64,000 bases of DNA from Pseudomonadota bacterium (GTDB lineage Bacteria > Pseudomonadota > Gammaproteobacteria > Burkholderiales > Burkholderiaceae_C), in assembly GCA_020161065.1 (NCBI GenBank), contig JAIUPH010000033.1, positions 1 through 64,000 of the forward strand. The letters are read 5' to 3'. Of this stretch, positions 25,983 to 33,432 are shown piece by piece. The notes beneath the pieces are model-generated. The model had not been told where the DNA came from, made no database searches, and saw only the letters and a list, made by a program, of their open reading frames with translations. Made by a program: the position numbers and the translations under genes. The stretch's first letter is position 1, and each line of letters opens with the position of its first letter.

Positions 25983-26020
25983 ACTACGAATAGTCGGATT
26001 AGTATACGAATCATCGTAGT
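25983..26020. promoter_or_regulatory. Operator-like palindrome at the catabolic divergence point
   Basis: ACTACGA (25983-25989) is matched by the inverted TCGTAGT (26014-26020). Inside lies ATTAGTATACGAAT (25998-26011), a 14-mer one mismatched pair away from the perfect palindrome ATTCGTATACGAAT, and TACGAAT occurs twice (25985, 26005) 20 bases apart. The stretch is far richer in A/T than the surroundings and lies between divergent start codons, as expected for overlapping promoters and an IclR-family operator. Confidence 0.6.
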
Positions 26021-26087
26021 CTAGTCAAACAGTTTTCTGCGCGATGCGCCGCCCAAACGCGTTGCCGATCATCGAAGGAAACCGCCC

Positions 26088-27119
26088 ATGAGACGACGCT
26101 CGGTCCCGTTCATCGCTGGGCTGCCCGCGCTGCTGTTGGTGGCCGCGGCGCTGCTCGGCGCGCCGGTTGTTCAAGCACAAGCGCAAGCACAAGCACCAGC
26201 GCAGACGCCAGCGCCGCCCGCCTACCCGGCGCGCACGGTCACGCTGGTGGTGCCGGGGCCGCCGGGCGGCATCACCGACCAGCTGGGCCGGCTGGTGGCC
26301 GCGAAGGTCGGCGAGCAACTCGGCCAACAGGTGCTGGTGGACAACCGGCCGGGCGCCGGCGGCAACCTGGCGCAGGAAACGGTGGCCCATGCCGAGCCCG
26401 ACGGCTACACGCTGCTGATGGGCACCCAGGGCACGCAGGCGACCAACCAGTACCTCTACAAATCGCTGCGCGTCGACCCGGCGAAAGACTTCGTCGCGGT
26501 GCACGGCCTGATCTCGATTCCCAACGTGCTGGTCGTCAACGGCGCCAAGCCCTGGCGCAGCGTGCGCGAGCTGGTCGACGACGCCAGCCGCAACCCGGGC
26601 AAGCTGACCGCCTCGTCGGCCGGCAACGGCACCGGCACGCACCTGGCGCTGGAGCTGTTCCAGACGGTGGCCGGCGTGAAGATCCTGCACGTGCCGTACA
26701 AGGGCAGCGCGCCGTCGATCAACGACCTGCTCGGCGGCCAGGTCGACCTGAGCTTCGACTACGCCGTCAGCACGCTGGGCCACATCCAGGCCGGCAAGCT
26801 GCGCGCGCTGGCCGTCACCGGGCCCACGCGCCTGGCCGCGCTGCCGCAGGTGCCGACGATCGCCGAGATGGGCTATCCGCAGGCCGAGTCGACCTCGTGG
26901 ATCGGCCTGTTCTTCCCGGCGCGCACGCCGGCGGCCATCGTCGAGCGCTGGCAGGCCGCGGTGGCCCGCGTGCTGGTCGAGCCGGCCGCGGTGGAAGCCA
27001 TCGCCCGCATGGGCGGCACGCCGCTGCTGCTGTCGGGCGCGCGCTTCGAGAGCTTCGTGCAGGCCGAGCGCAGCAAGTGGCGCGCGACCATCGAGCGCTC
27101 TGGTGCCAAGATCGATTGA
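26088..27119 (+). CDS. Bug/TctC-family periplasmic solute-binding protein 1
   Basis: 343 aa with signal peptide (LPALLLVAAALLGAPVVQA) and a Gln/Ala/Pro-rich linker. The mature part has the Bug signatures TLVVPGPPGGITDQLGR, VDNRPGAGGNLA, VAHAEPDGYTLLMG and LHVPYKGSAPSINDLLGGQ. Such proteins bind carboxylates in the periplasm for tripartite tricarboxylate transporters, but no tctAB genes are in the window. It is the first gene of the plus arm, so its ligand is probably the substrate of the surrounding pathway. Confidence 0.93.
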   Translation: MRRRSVPFIAGLPALLLVAAALLGAPVVQAQAQAQAPAQTPAPPAYPARTVTLVVPGPPGGITDQLGRLVAAKVGEQLGQQVLVDNRPGAGGNLAQETVAHAEPDGYTLLMGTQGTQATNQYLYKSLRVDPAKDFVAVHGLISIPNVLVVNGAKPWRSVRELVDDASRNPGKLTASSAGNGTGTHLALELFQTVAGVKILHVPYKGSAPSINDLLGGQVDLSFDYAVSTLGHIQAGKLRALAVTGPTRLAALPQVPTIAEMGYPQAESTSWIGLFFPARTPAAIVERWQAAVARVLVEPAAVEAIARMGGTPLLLSGARFESFVQAERSKWRATIERSGAKID

Positions 27120-27149
27120 ATCGATCGAACCACCGAGCAAGGACTCGAC

Positions 27150-28316
27150 ATGCACATCCTGACCGACGAACGCCAGCTCATCCGCGACGCGGCCCGCGAG
27201 TTCACCATGAAGCGCGTGCTGCCGCTGGCCAACCGGCTGGACCCGGAGAAGGGCGCGATCCCACGCGAGCTGATCGACGAGATGGCCGAGCTGGGCTACT
27301 TCTCGATCCTCATCCCCGAGGCGTACGGCGGCCTCGGCCTCGGCGCCTACGAATACTGCCTGGTGGCCGAGCAGCTGGCGCGCGGCTGGATGAGCGTGGC
27401 CAGCCTGATCGCGCGCGGCAACGGCCTGATCGGCGCGCTGAAGGCGTTGTCGCCGCAGAAGAAGGCCGAAGTCCTGCCGCGCATGGCGCGCGGCGAATGC
27501 CTGGGCGCCTTCGCGCTGTCGGAGCCGAACGCCGGCTCCGACGTGGCCAACATCACCTGCCGCGCGGTGCGCGTCGGCGACGAATGGGAGATCACCGGCG
27601 CCAAGTACTGGTGCACCTTCGCCGACCAGGCCGACTTCATCCTGGTGTTCGCGCGCACCGATCCGGCGGTGGACGCGCGCGCCCGCCACCGCGGCATCAG
27701 CGCCTTCATGGTCGAGAAGCCGCGCGGTGAACTGCCGGCCGGCTGCCAGGGCAGCGCGATCCCGAAGATCGGCTACTACGGCTGGACGACCTGGGAGCTG
27801 GCCTTCGACCGCTGCCGCGTGCCGGCGGCCAGCATGGTCGGCGAGGAAGGCCGCGGCTTCTACCTGGCCACCGCCGGGCTGGAGACGGCGCGCGCGCACA
27901 CCGCGGCGCGCTCGATCGGCCTGGCCCAGGGCGCGCTGGAAGACGCGATCCAGTACGCCAAGGATCGCAACCAGTTCGGCCGCGCCATCGCCGAGTTCCA
28001 GGCCATCCGCTTCAAGCTGGCCACCATGGCCACCCACACCGAAGCGGCGCGCGCGCTGCTGTACGCGGTGTGCGAGCGCATCGACCAGGGGCAGCGCTGC
28101 GACACCGAGGCGGCGATGGTCAAGCTGTTCGCCAGCGAGATGAGCGAGCGCGTCACCAGCGAAGGCCTGCAGATCCACGGCGGTGCCGGCTACACCACGC
28201 ACTTCGCCGCCGAGCGCTACTGGCGCGACGCGCGGCTGACCAAGATCTTCGAGGGCACCTCGGAAATCCAGCAGCGCATCGTCTCCGACGCGCTGCTCGG
28301 CAAGGGGGCGCGGTGA
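27150..28316 (+). CDS. Acyl-CoA dehydrogenase (second paralogue)
   Basis: 388 aa. Contains FALSEPNAGSDVANITC, the RNQFGRAIAEFQAIRFKLA helix, LQIHGGAGYTTHFAAERYWR and FEGTSEIQ with the catalytic Glu. Full length for the family. It lies between two Bug-protein genes, 30 bases after the first. Together with the minus-arm paralogue the divergon encodes two distinct FAD dehydrogenation steps or two substrate specificities. Confidence 0.93.
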   Translation: MHILTDERQLIRDAAREFTMKRVLPLANRLDPEKGAIPRELIDEMAELGYFSILIPEAYGGLGLGAYEYCLVAEQLARGWMSVASLIARGNGLIGALKALSPQKKAEVLPRMARGECLGAFALSEPNAGSDVANITCRAVRVGDEWEITGAKYWCTFADQADFILVFARTDPAVDARARHRGISAFMVEKPRGELPAGCQGSAIPKIGYYGWTTWELAFDRCRVPAASMVGEEGRGFYLATAGLETARAHTAARSIGLAQGALEDAIQYAKDRNQFGRAIAEFQAIRFKLATMATHTEAARALLYAVCERIDQGQRCDTEAAMVKLFASEMSERVTSEGLQIHGGAGYTTHFAAERYWRDARLTKIFEGTSEIQQRIVSDALLGKGAR

Positions 28317-28377
28317 GCGCTGGCCGGGCCCATGCGGGCGAAAGCTCGTGCCTGATCCCCATGGCAAGGAGAGATCG

Positions 28378-29340
28378 ATGAACCGAACCCTGCGCGCGGC
28401 ACTGCTTGCCGTCCTCGGCCTCGGCGCCGCGCTGGCGCAAGCGGCTTTCCCCGACAAGCCGGTGCGGCTGGTCGTGCCGCAACCGGCGGGCGGGCCGACC
28501 GACATCGTCGTGCGCATCGTCGCCGAAGGGCTGCAGAAGGCCTGGGCGCAGCCGGTGATCGTCGAGAACCGGCCGGGCGCCAGCGGCGCCATCGGCACCG
28601 ATGCCGTGCTGAAGAGCGCGGCCGACGGCTACACGCTGCTGGCGCAGTCGCCCATCATGCTGGCCACCGAGTTGAACCGGCCCTCGGTCAACTACCGCAC
28701 GCTGCGCGACTTCGTGCCGGTGTCGACCGTGTTCACCACCGGCGTGATCTTCTGCGCCAGCAACGCGGCCACGCAGGGCGGGCTCAAGGACATCCTCGCC
28801 TGGGCCGCGGCGCACCCGGGCGAGCTGAGCTACGGCTCGCACGGCGAGGGCACGTCCACCCACTACATGGGCGAACGGCTGAGCCGCGACACCAAGCTGC
28901 CGATGAACCACGTGCCCTACGCGGGCGAGGCGCCGATCCTCACCGCGTTGATGGGCGGCCACGTGCAGGCCGGCTTCGTCAGCGCGCTGGGCGCCAAGAA
29001 GGTGGCCGAGTCGGGGCGTGCGCGCATGGTGGCGATCGCCAGCCCGGCGCGCTCGAAGGTGGCGCCCGAGGTGCCCACCTTCCAGGAGCTGGGCCTGCAG
29101 GGCTTCGACCGCACGAGCTGGGTGATGCTGATGGCGCCGGCCGGCACGCCCGACGCGGTGACCCAGCAAGTGGCCAAGGCGGTGGATGCCGTGGTGCACC
29201 GGCCCGAGGTGCAGAAGCGCTTCATCGAGCTGGGCGTCGAGGCCGCCGGCGGCACGCCCGCCGACGCGCTGAACCGCCTGCAAGGCGACTACGCCTACTG
29301 GAACAAGCTCATCAAGGAGTTCGGCGTGCTGGCCAAGTGA
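28378..29340 (+). CDS. Bug/TctC-family periplasmic solute-binding protein 2
   Basis: 320 aa from ATG 28378, preceded by AAGGAGAGATCG as ribosome-binding site. Signal peptide LLAVLGLGAALAQA, then FPDKPVRLVVPQPAGGPTD, VENRPGASGAIGTD and MNHVPYAGEAPILTALMGGH, which are Bug-fold ligand loops. Only moderately similar to Bug protein 1, so not a recent tandem duplicate. Ligand unknown; co-expression with acyl-CoA enzymes suggests an organic acid. Confidence 0.92.
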   Translation: MNRTLRAALLAVLGLGAALAQAAFPDKPVRLVVPQPAGGPTDIVVRIVAEGLQKAWAQPVIVENRPGASGAIGTDAVLKSAADGYTLLAQSPIMLATELNRPSVNYRTLRDFVPVSTVFTTGVIFCASNAATQGGLKDILAWAAAHPGELSYGSHGEGTSTHYMGERLSRDTKLPMNHVPYAGEAPILTALMGGHVQAGFVSALGAKKVAESGRARMVAIASPARSKVAPEVPTFQELGLQGFDRTSWVMLMAPAGTPDAVTQQVAKAVDAVVHRPEVQKRFIELGVEAAGGTPADALNRLQGDYAYWNKLIKEFGVLAK

Positions 29341-29399
29341 GGCCGGCCGCGCATCACATCGACAGGGTGCCGCCGCATGAAGTTGCTCGAAGACCAGTG

Positions 29400-29576
29400 A
29401 TGATCGACCTCGAACCGAGCCCCGAGCAGGCCGCCTTCCGCGACGAGGTGCGCGCCTTCATCGACGCGCGGCTGCCCGACGAGATTCGCCATTGCCTGCG
29501 CCGCATCCACGCGCTCGACCAGTGGTTCGGCGACGCTGACGCGCAGGCCGCCCGGTCGGCGGCGATGGGCGCCTGA
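29400..29576 (+). pseudogene. N-terminal fragment of an acyl-CoA dehydrogenase
   Basis: 58 codons beginning MIDLEPSPEQAAFRDEVRAF, then IDARLPDEIR, which is the usual first helix of acyl-CoA dehydrogenases (about 380 aa). After about residue 30 the resemblance is lost and a stop follows. No other part of a dehydrogenase follows before the IclR gene, so this is a remnant, probably of a third dehydrogenase that once completed the plus arm. Confidence 0.65.
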
Positions 29577-29643
29577 ACGGCCGGCGCGCTGGGTAGCATG
29601 CGGGCTGCCGCGGACCTTGCCACACCCACGACACGTCCACCAC

Positions 29644-30384
29644 ATGCCCACCCACATCCCGGCCGCCGAACGCACGCTGGCCGTCTTCGAGATCTTCGCG
29701 CGCGAAAAGCGCGAGCTGTCCAACTCCGAGATGGCGCGCCTGCTCGACGTGGCCGAGAGCAGCAGCTCGGACCTGCTGTTCACGCTGCACAGCCTGGGCT
29801 ACCTGATGCGCACGCCGCGCACGCGGCGCTTCTACCCGACCGCGCGCATGTTCGAGGCGGCGCGCCGCATCGCCGAGAACGACCCGCTCAGCGGCGTGGC
29901 GCGCGAGGCGGTTGAGCAACTCGTCGACAAGACCAACGAGAGCGCCTTCTTCGGCGTGCTGGAGGCCGACGCCGTCAAGGTGGTGGCCACGCAGGCCAGC
30001 CGCAACCCGCTGCGCTACATCCTCGAAGTGGGCGAGCGCGTGGCCGCGCATGCGTCGGCGCTGGGCAAGTCCTTGCTCGGCCTGCTGCCGCCCGAGGCGC
30101 TGGCGCCGCGCGTGCAAGGCCTGCGGCTGGGCGCCGTGACGCCGCGGACGATCACCAGCGCGAAGGCGCTGATCGCCGACATCGAGCGGCAGCGCCAGCT
30201 CGGCTGGTACGAAGCGACGGGCGAGGGCACCGACGGCGTCAGCGGCCTGGCGGTCTCGGGCTGGCTGGGCGACCAGGCGGTGGCCGTCTCGTTGGCCGGG
30301 CCCACCGAGCGCGTGCAGTCGCAGCGCGGCGCCTACGTCAAGGCGCTGGAGGACGTGCGCGGCGCGCTGCTCGGTGGCGGCTGA
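29644..30384 (+). CDS. IclR-family transcriptional regulator
   Basis: 246 aa. N-terminal winged helix (ERTLAVFEIFAREKRELSNS; RLLDVAESSSSDLLFTLHSL) is followed by the IclR effector domain with VGERVAAHASALGKSLLGLL and the loop TDGVSGLAVSGWLGDQ. The start at 29644 matches the remnant IclR N-terminus at 25963, supporting it over an in-frame ATG nine codons upstream. It probably controls the divergon, with the 25983-26020 palindrome as candidate site (inference). Confidence 0.92.
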   Translation: MPTHIPAAERTLAVFEIFAREKRELSNSEMARLLDVAESSSSDLLFTLHSLGYLMRTPRTRRFYPTARMFEAARRIAENDPLSGVAREAVEQLVDKTNESAFFGVLEADAVKVVATQASRNPLRYILEVGERVAAHASALGKSLLGLLPPEALAPRVQGLRLGAVTPRTITSAKALIADIERQRQLGWYEATGEGTDGVSGLAVSGWLGDQAVAVSLAGPTERVQSQRGAYVKALEDVRGALLGGG

Positions 30385-30518
30385 CGTGATGCGGTGAGGG
30401 GACGCCGGGCCCGGGCGCGAATCAAGGCGTCGACGATTCACGACAACGATGGTTGACGGCGGCCGCGGCTTGCCGCACAGTCGCGGCCTTCTTTGTTCCA
30501 CTACTCATGGAGGCCACG

Positions 30519-30563
30519 ATGAAGACCCAAGATCTTGCCCGTTGTGTGGCCTTCGCTGCTTGA
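30519..30563 (+). CDS. Putative 14-aa leader peptide
   Basis: ATG at 30519 is preceded by GGAGG at 30509-30513 with 5-base spacing, an excellent ribosome-binding site. The peptide is MKTQDLARCVAFAA. Codons are strikingly T/A-ending (CTT, CGT, TGT, GCT, GCT) against the GC-rich background, suggesting selection on the RNA or an ancient conserved element. It lies 220 bases before the GTPase start. It could be a regulatory upstream ORF; no amino-acid run points to a specific attenuator. Confidence 0.4.
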   Translation: MKTQDLARCVAFAA

Positions 30564-30713
30564 GCTTCTTTCGAGCACTGCCGCTCGCATCGCATTGAGC
30601 TGACAGCCGCCGCACGCCCTGCCGTGCGGTCGATGATTCCCTCAGTCCCGGTCTGACGGGCCGTGGCCTCGCAAGGCCGCGGCGAACGCCACCCCCTCAT
30701 TCGTCGATGAGCC

Positions 30714-30739
30714 CCTGCGGCCGCGTGCGCGGCCGCAGG
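30714..30739 (+). terminator. Perfect 12-bp hairpin in the rsgA leader
   Basis: Arms CCTGCGGCCGCG and CGCGGCCGCAGG flank only two bases (TG), so about 10-11 pairs can close in RNA. There is no T-tract, so it may be an attenuator or structural stem and not a classical terminator. It starts 45 bases before the GTPase start codon region and is followed by a second 8-bp stem. Confidence 0.45.
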
Positions 30740-30783
30740 CTGGGCCGCGCTTCGCGCGCGGCCGTCGAACGCCGTGGACTGCG

Positions 30784-31872
30784 ATGATCCAAACCCTGGA
30801 CTTGCAGCGGCTGGCCGCGATCGGCCTTTCGCCGCTGATGCTTCAACACCTGGCGCGGCACGAGCTGCCCGCCGAAACGAGCGCATCGCTGATGCGCGTG
30901 ACCGAGGTGCAGCGCGACGCGCTGCAGCTTCACGACGGCCACCGCGAGTGGCCGGCGCGGGCGCTGCCGGCGCTGCTGCAGACGCTGGTGGCGCAAGACG
31001 ATGCGCTGGCCGTCGGCGACTGGCTGCTGGCCCGCCGCAACGCCTTCGGCGAGTGGTGGGCCGAGCAGCGGCTGCCGCCGCTGACGCAGCTGGCGCGCCG
31101 CCAGCACGACGGGCGCGACAAGGTCAGCCGCGCCGTGATCGTCAGCAATGTCGACACCGCCTTGCTGGTGATGGGCCTCGACCTCGACTTCAACCCGCGC
31201 CGGCTGGAACGCTACCTGGCCGCCGTGCGCGTGGCCGGCGTGTCGGCCGTGGTGGTGCTGACCAAGGTCGACCTGTGCGCCGATGCGGCCGTCCGCTTGC
31301 GCGAGCTGCAACCGCTGCTGCCGGCCGACGGCGCGCTGCTGGCCGTCGACGCGCGCGATGGCGCGGCCGTGCGCCTGGCGCTGCAGCCCTGGCTGGGCGC
31401 CGGCCGCACGCTGGTGCTGCTGGGCTCGTCGGGCGCGGGCAAGAGCACGCTGACCAATGCCTTGCTCGGCCAGGCCGTGCAGGACACCGGCGGCACGCGC
31501 AGCGCCGACGGCCGCGGCCGCCACACGACCACGGCGCGCTCGCTGCACACCACGCCCGAAGGCGCCTGCATCATCGACACGCCGGGGCTGCGCACGCTGC
31601 GGCTGGACAGCGAATCGGGCGACGTCGACGCCGTCTTCGACGACATCGCGCGGCTGGCGCCGATGTGCCGCTTCCGCGACTGCCGCCACGACGACGAGCC
31701 CGGCTGCGCCGTGCGCGACGCGGTGGCGCCTGAACGCCTGCGCAACTACCGCAAGCTGCTGCGCGAGACCGAGCGCGACACGCAGACGGCGCTGCAGCGC
31801 AAGAGCCAGCTCGCGCTGTGGAAGCAGCGCAGCCGCCAGGTGCGGGCGGTGCTGCGGGCGAAGCGGGGGTGA
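30784..31872 (+). CDS. rsgA: RsgA-like circularly permuted ribosome-associated GTPase
   Basis: 362 aa. The GTPase motifs occur in permuted order G4-G1-G3: TKVD (160-163), GSSGAGKST (214-222), DTPG (265-268). A C-terminal zinc cluster uses Cys295, Cys300, His302 and Cys308. RsgA matures the 30S subunit and is stimulated by ribosomes. The N-terminal region (QTLDLQRLAAIGLSP) differs from the short OB-fold of classical RsgA and resembles the YjeQ-like paralogue group, so a second canonical copy may exist elsewhere. It follows an unusual structured leader. Confidence 0.88.
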   Translation: MIQTLDLQRLAAIGLSPLMLQHLARHELPAETSASLMRVTEVQRDALQLHDGHREWPARALPALLQTLVAQDDALAVGDWLLARRNAFGEWWAEQRLPPLTQLARRQHDGRDKVSRAVIVSNVDTALLVMGLDLDFNPRRLERYLAAVRVAGVSAVVVLTKVDLCADAAVRLRELQPLLPADGALLAVDARDGAAVRLALQPWLGAGRTLVLLGSSGAGKSTLTNALLGQAVQDTGGTRSADGRGRHTTTARSLHTTPEGACIIDTPGLRTLRLDSESGDVDAVFDDIARLAPMCRFRDCRHDDEPGCAVRDAVAPERLRNYRKLLRETERDTQTALQRKSQLALWKQRSRQVRAVLRAKRG

Positions 31873-32214
31873 CGAGAGGTCCGAAGATGGCGAGACGGCA
31901 TCGGCCTGCGGGGCTAGGGTTGCGGCAACGTCGAGGAGACGACGTTGCATCGTTCAGCCAAGGCAAGACCCTACGGGGTCGTCAGCCCTGACCGGCGTCG
32001 GCAACTGACAGGCCTGGAATTCGTGCAGGGTCTTGCCAACGGGAGCCATCCGCGCCGAAGGAAGAGTCCTCAGCGGCGGTCGCCGCGTGGGTACCGCGGA
32101 CGGGCGGGTGACCGATGGCCAAGGCCGCCTCGTCGCTCACGGCACGACGACCTGTCTCATCTTCGAGGCTTCTGCGCCTTGAAGCGACAAGGCGAGCAGC
32201 CAACGGGGCTCGGC
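31873..32214. other. 342-bp convergent intergenic region with strong inverted repeats
   Basis: No convincing coding sequence on either strand. Two structures stand out: a 9-bp stem GCAACGTCG/CGACGTTGC with 6-base loop (31925-31948), and a perfect 11-bp inverted repeat GGCAAGACCCT (31962-31972) / AGGGTCTTGCC (32027-32037) enclosing 54 bases. It lies between convergent rsgA and MFS genes, so promoters of those genes are not expected. It could hold a structured RNA or element relic; no known RNA family was recognised. Confidence 0.4.
31925..31948 (+). terminator. 9-bp hairpin downstream of rsgA
   Basis: The stem GCAACGTCG / CGACGTTGC closes a 6-base AGGAGA loop about 50 bases after the rsgA stop. 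It lacks a T-run, so it is only a candidate termination or RNA-end-stabilising hairpin. Confidence 0.4.
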
Positions 32215-33432
32215 TCAAGCCTCCTGCACCAGCGCATCGCGCCGGGATAACGCCGGAAACCAGCGCCACCACAGCGCGGCGACCACGCAGGTGCCGATGC
32301 CGCCGAGCAGCACCGAGCCCACCGGCCCCAGCCAGGCGGCGGTGGCGCCCGACTCGAACTCGCCCAACTGGTTGCTGGCGCCGATGAACACCGAGTTGAC
32401 GGCGCTGACGCGGCCGCGCATGGCGTCGGGCGTTTCAAGCTGCACCAGCGTCTGGCGGATCACCACGCTCACCATGTCGGCCGCGCCGCCCAACCCCAGC
32501 GCCGCCAGCGACAGCCAGAACGAGGTGGACAGCCCGAAGACGATGATGGTCAGCCCGTAGAAGGCCACGGCGCCCAGCAGCCAGGCGCCGGTGCGGCGGT
32601 GGATGGGCCAGCGTACCAGCAGCACCGACATCAGCAGCGCGCCCACCGCCGGCGCGCCGCGCAGCAGGCCCAGGCCCGCGGGGCCGACGTGCAGCACGTC
32701 CTTGGCGTAGATGGGCAGCAGCGCCGTGGCGCCGCCCAGCAGCACCGCGAACAGGTCCAGCGAGATGGCGCCCAGCACCACCTTGTGGCCGGCCACGAAG
32801 TGCAGCCCGGCCAGCAGCGTGCGCCAGCCGGGCGCCTGGCGTGGCGGCGGCTCGTGCTCGTAGCGCACGCCGCCGGCCACCAGCGCGGTGGCCAGCACGA
32901 AGAGGGCGGCGCAGGTGGCGTAGGTCACCGTCGGCCCGGCCACGTACAGCAGCCCGCCGACCGCCGGCCCGGCGATGATGGCGGCCTGCATGCCGCTGGA
33001 GCTGAAGGCCAGCGCGCGCGGCAGCAGCGCGGGCGGCACCAGGCAGGGCGTCAGCGCCTGCTGGGTGGGCATCTGGAAGCTGCGCATCACGCCCAGCGCC
33101 ACCGACACGGCCAGCAGCCAGTGGCGGTCGAGCTGGCCGCTGGCCGTGCCCAGGCACAGCACGAGGCCGATGACGACCTGCACGCCCAGGCACAGCGAGA
33201 GCAGCCGCGCGCGGTTGAAGCGGTCGATCAGATGGCCGGCCGGCAGCACCAGCGGGATCGACGGCAGGAACTGCAGCAGCCCGACCAGGCCCAGGTCCCA
33301 GGCCGAGCCGGTGAGGTCGTACATCTGCCAGCTCAGCGCCAGCATCAGCATCTGGTTGCCGGCGGTGCCGGCCAGGCGGGCCACCCACAGCAGCATGAAG
33401 GAGCGGTGGGAGAAGAGGTCGCGCGTGCTCAA
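32215..33432 (-). CDS. MFS transporter (EntS/enterobactin-exporter-like group)
   Basis: 405 aa with 12 hydrophobic segments. The MFS loop between helices 2 and 3 is GHLIDRFNRARLL, and helix 1 contains FMLLWVARLAGTAGNQM. No ATG lies before helix 1; the TTG at 33432 overlaps the stop of the ferritin-like gene (TTGA) and yields LSTRDLFSHRSF, as in homologues beginning a few residues before the helix. Proton-driven efflux of a small molecule is likely. The start codon is the uncertain part. Confidence 0.85.
   Translation of the reverse strand: MSTRDLFSHRSFMLLWVARLAGTAGNQMLMLALSWQMYDLTGSAWDLGLVGLLQFLPSIPLVLPAGHLIDRFNRARLLSLCLGVQVVIGLVLCLGTASGQLDRHWLLAVSVALGVMRSFQMPTQQALTPCLVPPALLPRALAFSSSGMQAAIIAGPAVGGLLYVAGPTVTYATCAALFVLATALVAGGVRYEHEPPPRQAPGWRTLLAGLHFVAGHKVVLGAISLDLFAVLLGGATALLPIYAKDVLHVGPAGLGLLRGAPAVGALLMSVLLVRWPIHRRTGAWLLGAVAFYGLTIIVFGLSTSFWLSLAALGLGGAADMVSVVIRQTLVQLETPDAMRGRVSAVNSVFIGASNQLGEFESGATAAWLGPVGSVLLGGIGTCVVAALWWRWFPALSRRDALVQEA

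Larger units (their letters stand above)
30385..30783 (+). promoter_or_regulatory. Structured 399-bp leader upstream of the RsgA-like gene
   Basis: No full-length gene lies here. The stretch holds a 14-codon ORF with a strong Shine-Dalgarno (30519-30563), then successive potential hairpins: CCGCACG/CGTGCGG (30610-30629), a 9-bp stem with one G-U pair and a CGCA loop (30661-30682), a perfect 12-bp inverted repeat (30714-30739) and an 8-bp GGCCGCGC/GCGCGGCC stem directly after it. The layout of small ORF plus tandem stems before a gene resembles an attenuation leader. No known riboswitch consensus was recognised. Confidence 0.5.

Noticed and set aside
31873-32214. Group II intron, tmRNA, RNase P or riboswitch in the rsgA-MFS gap
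   Set aside because: I compared the stretch with remembered consensus motifs and found no domain V, no GAGGAAAGTCC-type block, no CCA-tailed tmRNA end; only generic hairpins remain.
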